The notes below the pieces were generated by a model. The model worked only from the letters and a program-made list of their open reading frames with translations, had not been told where the DNA came from and ran no database searches. Below are positions 1 to 5,083 of a stretch of 6,655 nt of DNA, piece by piece. Within the stretch, counting starts at the first letter, position 1. Each line of letters begins with the position of its first letter. The position numbers and the translations under genes were made by a program. The stretch comes from Pseudomonadota bacterium. GTDB lineage: Bacteria > Desulfobacterota > JAPLJL01. The stretch is from the NCBI GenBank assembly GCA_026388615.1, contig JAPLJL010000155.1, positions 1 through 6,655 on the forward strand, given 5' to 3'.

Positions 1-219
1 GGAGGAGCCGCCGCCACTTCCGGCTCAGCCGGGGCGGGAGCAACCTCGGGAGCGGGAGGAGCCGGGGCCGGAACGGCCTCCGGAGCTACCAAAGCCTCCA
101 CTGGAACCGGCGGAGCCGGCTCAACCTCAGGAGCAGGAGGAGCCGCCGCCACTTCCGGCTCAGCCGGGGCGGGAGCAACTTCGGGAGCGGGAGGAGCCGG
201 GGCCGGAACGGCCTCCGGA
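1..219 (-). repeat. 135-nt-period direct repeat inside the Pro-rich coding region
   Basis: Bases 1-84 recur at 136-219 with a single mismatch (C45 versus T180), a silent GAG/GAA change. The period is 135 nt, i.e. 45 codons, so reading frame is kept. The repeated peptide contains PEAVPAPAPPAPEVAPAPAE followed by PEVAAAPP. The first copy starts at the window edge, so further copies may lie outside. Such near-identity in a low-complexity segment points to recent duplication by recombination or slippage. Confidence 0.85.
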
Positions 220-1157
220 ACCACGGGGACAACCTCTGGAACCGGGGCAACTTCTGGGGCGGGCGGGCCGGCCGGCTCCGGCGCGGGGACGGCCGGGGTC
301 GGGGCAACCTCTGGAGCAGGAGAAACCGGGAGATCAGAATCCAAAGGAGGTATTTCTTCCGGCATGGCCGGAGCTTCCGCCGTTTCCGGCGCGGGTGACG
401 CCGTCTCTATCGGAGGAAGAGCAGCAATCTCCGGGGTAATCGGAGGCGCAACCATTTCCGGGATAGTTTCAGGAACGGTTGCCGGAACTGCGGTGGAAAC
501 AGGTGGAGCAGATTCTGCCGGAGGAGGAGGCTCCGGAGATTCGGCCAGGGGAACGGGAGGAAGTTCGGAAATTTCGTTCGGGGCCTGCCCCTCAGCTCCC
601 AAAGCCGGTGCTGACTCGAGGGGAAGTATCCCCGCCCCGGAATCGGTCAGCGGCGGAAACTCGGCAACCGCATCTCCCGATGGAGCCGGGGTTGCGGCGG
701 CCGGGGCCGGCGCGGTGTCTTCCTGATGAACAATAGAAACACTTAAGGTGTTCCCCTCTTTCTGAACCTGGTATTTCAATTTCTTGGTCAGAATAATCTC
801 AATCCGCCCCAGATTATCGTTTTCTTCCCCCAGCTGGGTGACTTTAATATCTTTGACAAAATTATCGTTGACCGAAACAGACTTTTTTACATTTTTCAAG
901 TTGGCTTTGGACAAATCAATCATGACCCGGAAGGGCTCTTCCAGCCGATAATCAGTATAAGTAGGATTGCTTTTGGTTTTTATCGTAATATCCGTGGAAT
1001 CTTTGGCGGATTTGGCATCAATGCTCAGGACCTGGTTCAACCCCGCATCTTTGGCATTCACATAGTTGGGCAGTAAACTCAAAAGCAGGAAAAGCAAGCT
1101 TGAGATAAGAATAAGTATGGGAACACGGTTAAATCCATTTCCAAATCTCTTTCTCAT
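1..1157 (-). CDS. AMIN-domain envelope protein with long Pro/Ala/Glu-rich repeat region (3' end outside window; PilQ-like secretin candidate)
   Basis: The frame is open from ATG at 1157 to the window edge (385 codons, no stop), so the C-terminus is missing. The start is supported by AGGGGG (1168-1163) five nt upstream. Residues 1-35 are a signal peptide: a basic MRKR start, a hydrophobic core and cleavage near V-N-A. Residues ~43-143 match an AMIN domain: beta-rich, with the hallmark 'EEPFRVMIDLS' strand (73-83), 'VKDIKVTQLG' (101-110) and 'GRIEIILT' (117-124). AMIN domains bind peptidoglycan or target proteins to the envelope, and occur at the N-terminus of PilQ-type secretins and AmiC-type amidases. 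From ~149 onward the protein is almost only P, A, E and V with PEVAP/PAPEV units, presumably an extended anionic periplasmic linker. The AMIN part is visibly more AT-rich than the linker. PilQ is my first guess, but no secretin domain is visible, so no symbol is given. Confidence 0.85.
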   Translation of the reverse strand, partial: MRKRFGNGFNRVPILILISSLLFLLLSLLPNYVNAKDAGLNQVLSIDAKSAKDSTDITIKTKSNPTYTDYRLEEPFRVMIDLSKANLKNVKKSVSVNDNFVKDIKVTQLGEENDNLGRIEIILTKKLKYQVQKEGNTLSVSIVHQEDTAPAPAAATPAPSGDAVAEFPPLTDSGAGILPLESAPALGAEGQAPNEISELPPVPLAESPEPPPPAESAPPVSTAVPATVPETIPEMVAPPITPEIAALPPIETASPAPETAEAPAMPEEIPPLDSDLPVSPAPEVAPTPAVPAPEPAGPPAPEVAPVPEVVPVVPEAVPAPAPPAPEVAPAPAEPEVAAAPPAPEVEPAPPVPVEALVAPEAVPAPAPPAPEVAPAPAEPEVAAAP

Positions 1158-1220
1158 GATTTCCCCCTGCACTAAAAATTTTTTACGAAAAACACCATAA
1201 GTCATCGTAATCTTTTAAAT

Positions 1221-1248
1221 AATGTATCAAAGCGAGACAAAATGTCAA
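1221..1248 (-). promoter_or_regulatory. Sigma70-type promoter for the AMIN-domain gene
   Basis: On the minus strand there is a perfect -35 TTGACA (1248-1243), a 16-nt spacer, and a -10 TACATT (1226-1221; 4 of 6 consensus positions) preceded by an extended -10 TG (TGA at 1229-1227). Transcription would start near 1214, leaving a leader of about 57 nt that carries a weak 5-bp stem (TTACG 1183-1187 with CGTAA 1206-1210) and ends in the AGGGGG ribosome binding site. No known riboswitch was recognised in the leader. Confidence 0.6.
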
Positions 1249-1460
1249 CAAAAACCCTCATTTCATAAAACGGCTTACGTCAATCGGTTGCGCCTTGGCC
1301 GACCTGAGTGGTCGTCTCGGGCAGGCTGCTTGTCCCGTCCATCGACTGCGTCCTTCGGTTTTTAAGACCGTATCCGTAAAACTCAACCGAAACAAGCAGC
1401 TCAACCGTAACCGAAAAACTTTCCCTCCATCTCGCTTTTTAACAAAACAGATTCTTCTCA
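1249..1460. other. Intergenic stretch without a recognised gene; contains nested inverted repeats
   Basis: No convincing coding frame, tRNA or known RNA family was found on either strand. Visible structure is limited. CGACC (1300-1304) pairs with GGTCG (1310-1314) around a 5-nt loop. GCTGCTTGT (1325-1333) is the exact reverse complement of ACAAGCAGC (1392-1400), and inside it TTCGGTT (1354-1360) pairs with AACCGAA (1385-1391). The nested arrangement could fold as an interrupted long hairpin, but no terminator-like T-run follows it. It may be decayed sequence between the truA end and the AMIN promoter. Confidence 0.4.
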
Positions 1461-1625
1461 GTGGAGCCCCACGGCTAAAGCCGTGGCACCTCCACCAAGC
1501 TTACGGCGGGCGGAACCCGCCGAAGCTAACCCTCCTGCGCTAAAGCTTCGGAGGGTTACCCGCCAAAGAGCATTCATCCACGGGTAAACCCGTGGCCTTC
1601 TGCGAAGGCGGGTAATCCACCCGCC
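1461..1625. repeat. Cluster of REP-like palindromes between and overlapping the truA 3' end
   Basis: At least four hairpins are packed together. (1) CCACGGCTAAAGCCGTGG (1469-1486), flanked by an outer arm GTGGAG (1461-1466)/CTCCAC (1490-1495). (2) CGGCGGG (1504-1510)/CCCGCCG (1516-1522), with an outer AGCTT (1498-1502)/AAGCT (1523-1527). (3) AACCCTCC (1528-1535)/GGAGGGTT (1550-1557), overlapping a competing pair CGAAGCT (1521-1527)/AGCTTCG (1544-1550). (4) CCACGGGTAAACCCGTGG (1578-1595), nested in TTACCCGCC (1556-1564)/GGCGGGTAA (1607-1615), with a further alternative GGCGGG (1607-1612)/CCCGCC (1620-1625). Hairpins 1 and 4 share CCACGGNTAAANCCGTGG with a compensatory C-G to G-C swap. This resembles the REP/BIME elements that are typically mobilised by Y1 (TnpA-REP) transposases. 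No transposase is in the window. Confidence 0.8.
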
Positions 1626-2346
1626 AGAGAAACAAACCGCGGGGGGGAATATTGGGGCCGGCCTGTTTCCGGTCCCTCGATTCCAGGATCGTTTTTACCT
1701 GTTCCGGGCGGAACCTGCCCTTTCCAACCTCAATCAGAGTACCCACCATGTTCCGGACCATGTATTTTAAAAAACCCCCGGCGGCAACCTCGAAAACCAA
1801 CAGGTTTTTTTTCGTCCAGATTCTGAAATTTTCCAATGACCTGACACTGGTCTTGGCATTGCAATCCGAAGCCCGAAAAGCGGAAAAATCATGCCGCCCC
1901 ACTAAAAACTGCGCGGCTTCAGTCATCGCCGGGACATCAAGATTGCAAACCAAATGCCAGGAATAGCGAAAGATCCAGGGGGAAGGTTCCATCCGCCGGA
2001 AGACAAAATACCGGTAGGTCTTGCTCTTGGCTAGGCCCAGGGAATTAAAATCGGGAGCGGCCGGGTCCAGGGCCAGAACCCGGATCGCCCGGGGGAGCAG
2101 GGCGTTCATGGCCTTTTTCAGTTTTTCCGGCGGGATGGGGTTTTCGGTATGGAAATTGGCGACCTGTCCCCAGGCATGGACCCCCGCGTCTGTGCGGCCC
2201 GCACCGATCAGCCGGACGGGATGACCGACCACCCCCCGTAAGGTTTCTTGGACGACTTCCTGGATGGTAATTACGTTCGGCTGGAACTGCCAGCCGTGAT
2301 AGTCGGTCCCGTCATATTGAAGGGTAAAGCGGATATTGTGCGGCAA
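1540..2346 (-). CDS. truA: tRNA pseudouridine(38-40) synthase TruA
   Basis: Isomerises uridines 38, 39 and 40 in the anticodon stem-loop of many tRNAs to pseudouridine; cytoplasmic. The 268-residue product begins with the family's 'IRFTLQYDGTDYHGWQFQ' segment (5-22). It carries the catalytic motif GAGRTDAGVHA (48-58) with nucleophile Asp53, the KTYRY segment (109-113) supplying the active-site tyrosine, GRHDFSAFRAS (150-160) and the conserved GFLKYMVRNMVGTLIEVGKG (191-210). The natural family end is near VDYP (243-246). The last 22 residues here are encoded by REP-like palindromes and are unusual. The start codon is TTG at 2346; no in-frame ATG or GTG lies between it and the upstream in-frame TGA (2361-2359). 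The start lies 5 nt after the stop of the barrel gene and has no strong Shine-Dalgarno, so translational coupling is likely. Confidence 0.95.
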   Translation of the reverse strand: MPHNIRFTLQYDGTDYHGWQFQPNVITIQEVVQETLRGVVGHPVRLIGAGRTDAGVHAWGQVANFHTENPIPPEKLKKAMNALLPRAIRVLALDPAAPDFNSLGLAKSKTYRYFVFRRMEPSPWIFRYSWHLVCNLDVPAMTEAAQFLVGRHDFSAFRASDCNAKTSVRSLENFRIWTKKNLLVFEVAAGGFLKYMVRNMVGTLIEVGKGRFRPEQVKTILESRDRKQAGPNIPPRGLFLWRVDYPPSQKATGLPVDECSLAGNPPKL

Positions 2347-2351
2347 CTTCT

Positions 2352-3065
2352 TTAATACTCAAACATGATTCCACCAAACCAGGTCTCGGTGGAAAAATCA
2401 AAATCGTGTTTTTTATTAAAGTCGTTGATATGGGAATAACGATATTCAAAAATCAGGTAGGTGTTATTGATTCCCCATTCCAGATCCAGGTTGACCCCGC
2501 TTTCCGGGCTGAGCCAGTCGAGAAGAAAAGCTCCCCCGAAAGCGTAATGATACCCCGTACGGTACCCGGAAATGGTGGTATCTCCTTCTTTCCGCTCGCG
2601 AAAAAGATAGATGTCCAGGCCCGCCCGTCCGAACGGAACCAGGAACTGATTTTTAAAATACATTAGCCGATAAGTGAGATTTAGCCCGATCGGCGCGATC
2701 TGGAATTCGATGGATTCCCCGGATGACCGAGCACCAGGATTATTGCCCATCAAGCTTTTTCCGCTGGCCTGGATCCATCCCGCTTCTCCCCCGATGGCCA
2801 AGACCCCGTATTTCTGAAGGATCTCCTTTTCCCATTCCGCCCCGGAAAAGAGGGAATTGCCGCCCCCGTAAACATTCCGCCAGGTAATCCCGCCGGCCGC
2901 CACCTTATCCGGCCGTAAAGGTCCGAACCGCAGAGAAAAAGATGCCGATTTCTTAGACTCCGCCTGCGCAGAGGCGAAAGGCCAGAAAATCCCGATCCCG
3001 GACAGGATGAAAACAATTAGAACCAAAGAGCAAGAAATACCCAGATGATTCCGGTGTAGTTTCAT
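2352..3065 (-). CDS. Outer-membrane beta-barrel protein, MXAN_2562-like
   Basis: The 237-residue product has a long Sec signal peptide (1-35; basic MKLHRNH, hydrophobic 10-30, cleavage near ASAQA). The mature ~200 residues alternate polar and aromatic/hydrophobic residues in short strands and end in MFEY, a C-terminal aromatic as expected for a barrel recognised by the BAM complex. The C-terminal part reads LLDWLSPESG (181-190), LDLEWGINNTYLIFEY (193-208), SHINDF (211-216) and WFGGIMFEY (229-237). This resembles, from memory, the conserved end of the MXAN_2562 family of myxobacterial-type outer-membrane barrels; that assignment is moderate. I chose ATG 3065 because the open frame further upstream only shadows the preceding gene and the signal peptide starts here. 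The start sits 2 nt after the stop of the FN3 gene with no Shine-Dalgarno, suggesting reinitiation. Function is unknown: structural, pore or anchor. Confidence 0.75.
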   Translation of the reverse strand: MKLHRNHLGISCSLVLIVFILSGIGIFWPFASAQAESKKSASFSLRFGPLRPDKVAAGGITWRNVYGGGNSLFSGAEWEKEILQKYGVLAIGGEAGWIQASGKSLMGNNPGARSSGESIEFQIAPIGLNLTYRLMYFKNQFLVPFGRAGLDIYLFRERKEGDTTISGYRTGYHYAFGGAFLLDWLSPESGVNLDLEWGINNTYLIFEYRYSHINDFNKKHDFDFSTETWFGGIMFEY

Positions 3066-3067
3066 TT

Positions 3068-4105
3068 TTATTCGATCGTTGATTTTTCCCGGCCGGAATC
3101 CCCGGGAGGAGTAATCAGCCGCGCCGCCCAGACTACGGGACCTAAAAGGCTTCGCGTCACCGATTTGAGCATCGGAGACCGCGTCAGGATCCGCGCCACG
3201 GGTGGACTGGCCTGATAATAACGGTGGACCCAGAACCGGCCCAGCCGGTTCGGCAATAAAACCCGGTCGCGGAAGCTTCTCAGCTTTTGCACCTGGGGAT
3301 CGTTCTCTCCCCCGAAGGCGGCGGTGGCAATGAAGCAACCGCCCTTCTCGCTGGAAATATCCCCAAGGCCGTAGGTCTGCACAGGAGTCCCACTGCCTTC
3401 ATCGGAGTAAGCGCTCTTGGCTGCCTGGGTATCAACGGTCTCGACCGCGACGTAATAAGTAATTCCATTTTCCAACCCGCTCAGAACGTAACTGCTCACA
3501 TTGCCCGCGTTAACCGGCGATTCCTTGGTGCCGCCGCCGTTGTAATAGCTCGAGAAGGTCGAATCGAAACGGGAAATCGTTCCGTAATAAACATTGTAAT
3601 GGTCGACGTTACTGTCGGGAGAGGAGGTCCAGCTCAACATTAACCTGGTATCTCCCGCTTCCACCGTCAGGTTGGTGGGAGCCTGGGGGGGATTGTATAA
3701 AGTTACGGTTTGCGCGGTGAAATTGGTGTCGGTAGCGTCTGAACTGTTGGTAACGATCACAAAAATCGTAAAGGTATCGTTGACATCGCCGATCTGGTTC
3801 GCGGTCAGCGTGGTGGAAACCTGAACGTCCACGGTGACCGTTCCGGTTTGCAGGAGAGTCCCGCTGCCGGAGGTTCCGTTCCCGCCCAATTCCACCCGGT
3901 AATCTCCGGATGTGAAGCTGTTGTCGGAGCTGGTAGCCTTCCAGGTAAGGGAAACCTGTTGCGAACTGGTGATTATAGCCGTGGTGGGGTTTACTTCCAG
4001 GATTGAAACCGACAGAGAGGCTGAGGCGACGGTCGGCGCTAAGGCCCAAAATAAAACCCCAACAAAAATTCCAGCCGAGTTTTTCTTTCTTTTTAAGGTC
4101 GACAT
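3068..4105 (-). CDS. Secreted fibronectin type III protein with CFI-box C-terminal domain
   Basis: This is a 345-residue exported protein (ATG start; numbering from it). A basic N-terminus (TLKRKKN) leads into a hydrophobic signal peptide ending near VASA (~27-30). Residues ~32-138 form a Thr/Ser/Asn-rich Ig-like beta domain. Residues ~140-242 form a fibronectin type III domain (PPQAPTNLTVE start, LSW, HYNVYYG, YVLSGLENGITYYVAVETVD). After a short linker comes GGCFIATAAFGG (255-266, Cys257), then LRSFRDRVLLPNRLGR and YYQASPPVA. This is the CFI-box-CTERM pattern found at the ends of secreted proteins in many diderm bacteria and thought to act as a sorting or anchoring region. Adhesion or surface interaction is the likely role (inference). 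AGGA (4119-4116) is 10 nt from ATG 4105 and 4 nt from a possible GTG start at 4111. First gene of a three-gene unit. Confidence 0.82.
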   Translation of the reverse strand: MSTLKRKKNSAGIFVGVLFWALAPTVASASLSVSILEVNPTTAIITSSQQVSLTWKATSSDNSFTSGDYRVELGGNGTSGSGTLLQTGTVTVDVQVSTTLTANQIGDVNDTFTIFVIVTNSSDATDTNFTAQTVTLYNPPQAPTNLTVEAGDTRLMLSWTSSPDSNVDHYNVYYGTISRFDSTFSSYYNGGGTKESPVNAGNVSSYVLSGLENGITYYVAVETVDTQAAKSAYSDEGSGTPVQTYGLGDISSEKGGCFIATAAFGGENDPQVQKLRSFRDRVLLPNRLGRFWVHRYYQASPPVARILTRSPMLKSVTRSLLGPVVWAARLITPPGDSGREKSTIE

Positions 4106-4126
4106 TCCCACGATTTCCTGACGGTC

Positions 4127-4155
4127 ATTATCCGTCCCTTCAGCTTTCTTGTCAA
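4127..4155 (-). promoter_or_regulatory. Sigma70 promoter of the FN3/CFI-box - barrel - truA unit
   Basis: Minus strand: -35 TTGACA (4155-4150, perfect), spacer exactly 17 nt, -10 GATAAT (4132-4127, 5 of 6). Transcription would begin around 4120, directly in front of the AGGAAA Shine-Dalgarno (4119-4114), giving a leader of only about 15 nt before ATG 4105 or about 9 nt before GTG 4111. Confidence 0.7.
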
Positions 4156-4200
4156 ACCCGGTTCCGTTCCTTCCGAAGCGTTTTCCGGTTGGTAAACCGC

Positions 4201-4228
4201 GTTATTTTCCTCGGAAACTCCTTGTCAA
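4201..4228 (-). promoter_or_regulatory. Possible second, upstream promoter for the same unit
   Basis: A second perfect TTGACA (4228-4223) is followed after 16 nt by AATAAC (4206-4201), which matches the -10 consensus at 4 of 6 positions. Both TTGACA boxes share a TTTGACAAG context about 73 nt apart. The -10 is weak, so this may be an inactive or auxiliary promoter, or a chance match. Confidence 0.3.
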
Positions 4229-4284
4229 ACCTCCGGCTTTCTCATTAGAATTGACTACGAAATATAGGAATAGTTCAAAAAAAG

Positions 4285-4290
4285 TATAAT
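4285..4290 (+). promoter_or_regulatory. Candidate -10 element for the mlaEFD operon
   Basis: A perfect TATAAT lies 52 nt before the annotated mlaE start and would place the transcript start near 4297. No good -35 is found 15-19 nt upstream (the region is AT-rich); the nearest TTGACT (4251-4256) is 28 nt away, too far for sigma70. An activator-dependent or weak promoter is possible. Confidence 0.4.
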
Positions 4291-4305
4291 AGGGGCCAAG
4301 GATTC

Positions 4306-4311
4306 AAGGGG
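4306..4311 (+). promoter_or_regulatory. Shine-Dalgarno-like AAGGGG ahead of mlaE that suits an earlier start
   Basis: AAGGGG is the only strong Shine-Dalgarno match upstream of mlaE. It is 31 nt before the GTG at 4343, too far to serve it, but 7 nt before an in-frame ATC (4319). The frame is open from 4274. Initiation between 4319 and 4343 would complete the family's N-terminal helix. Confidence 0.35.
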
Positions 4312-4342
4312 ACAGAAAATCGCCCATCTGGTTAATTACCTG

Positions 4343-5074
4343 GTGGAACTTTCTACCCTCTGGTCTTCTTCGCTGGCCGCCTTTTTCCTGAGCCCTGGGC
4401 CGCAAAGACGGTTTTCCTTTCAAATCATGTTACGCCAGATTCTTTTCACCGGCATCGAAGCCCTGCCCACGATCGGCACCATCGCCCTTTTCCTGGGGGT
4501 GGTGGTAATCATCCAGAGCCTGACCCAGCTCCCTCGCTTCGGAGGGGAGGAATACATGGGGAAAATCCTGGTCTTGGTGATCCTGCGCGAACTGGGACCG
4601 CTGATGACCGCTTTTCTCGTGATCGGACGCTCGGGAACGGCTATCTCCACGGAAACCGGAAACATGATCGTCGCCCATGAAATCGAAGCCCTGAAAGTCA
4701 TGGGCATCGACACCCGCCTGTTCATCGTCGCCCCCCGGATCCTGGGGGTGACCACCGCCGTCATCTGTCTTTCCCTCTATTTCGACCTGATCGCCCTCCT
4801 GGGCGGATTCATCGTGGCCAAGCTTATCCTGATTACCTCCTTTTCCTCCTTCGCCCGGATCCTTTTTACCTCGATCACCGGAACCGACCTGATCATTTCC
4901 CTGTTAAAAGCCCTTTTATTCGGAAACCTGATCGCCCTGGTTTGTGTCTACCAGGGGTTCTCCGTGCGTATTTCTTCCACCGAGGTCCCCCAGGCCACCA
5001 CCCGGGCCGTGGTCCAAACCCTGTTCCTGGTCTTTCTGGCCAACAGTCTTCTCACTTTGCTTTTTTACCTGTAA
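4343..5074 (+). CDS. mlaE: MlaE-family permease of an MCE phospholipid transporter
   Basis: Integral inner-membrane subunit (243 aa from GTG) that couples MlaF ATP hydrolysis to lipid movement through the MCE protein ring. Hydrophobic segments lie near 35-58, 75-95, 128-160, 185-205 and 222-243. Family signatures are LRELGP (81-86), GRSGTAISTETGNM (95-108), EALKVMGID (115-123, the ATPase-coupling helix region) and ATTRAVV (218-224). Compared with E. coli MlaE (about 260 aa), the N-terminal interfacial helix is short. The open frame continues upstream to 4274, and the peptide it encodes (IAHLVNYLVELSTLW) looks like that helix, so the real start may be earlier, possibly at a rare codon. The stop is 9 nt before mlaF. 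Gene order is E-F-D. Divergent from the truA unit. Confidence 0.92.
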   Translation: MELSTLWSSSLAAFFLSPGPQRRFSFQIMLRQILFTGIEALPTIGTIALFLGVVVIIQSLTQLPRFGGEEYMGKILVLVILRELGPLMTAFLVIGRSGTAISTETGNMIVAHEIEALKVMGIDTRLFIVAPRILGVTTAVICLSLYFDLIALLGGFIVAKLILITSFSSFARILFTSITGTDLIISLLKALLFGNLIALVCVYQGFSVRISSTEVPQATTRAVVQTLFLVFLANSLLTLLFYL

Positions 5075-5083
5075 AATTTTTTT

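Noticed and set aside
364..736. Plus-strand open frames opposite the Pro-rich region (Gly/Ala/Ser-rich products)
   Set aside because: They are antisense shadows of the GC-rich repetitive AMIN-protein linker; no Shine-Dalgarno, no domain, low-complexity composition.
1285..1400. A tRNA gene in the gap
   Set aside because: No T-loop GTTCRANNC, no acceptor-stem pairing or CCA, despite short stems.
1295..1543. Plus-strand 82-codon frame across the gap and palindromes
   Set aside because: The product has no recognisable domain, no ribosome binding site, and its second half is made of REP-like hairpins.
1461..1625. CRISPR array or rho-independent terminator
   Set aside because: Units are palindromes of differing sequence with no regular spacers, and no T-run follows any stem on either strand. 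They may still protect or end transcripts, but not by the canonical intrinsic mechanism.
3066..3338. 91-codon N-terminal extension of the barrel gene
   Set aside because: It overlaps the CFI-box coding region in another frame, while a clean signal peptide begins at ATG 3065.
4251..4279. TTGACT as the -35 of an mla promoter
   Set aside because: No acceptable -10 exists 16-18 nt downstream, and the TATAAT at 4285 is 28 nt away, beyond sigma70 spacing.
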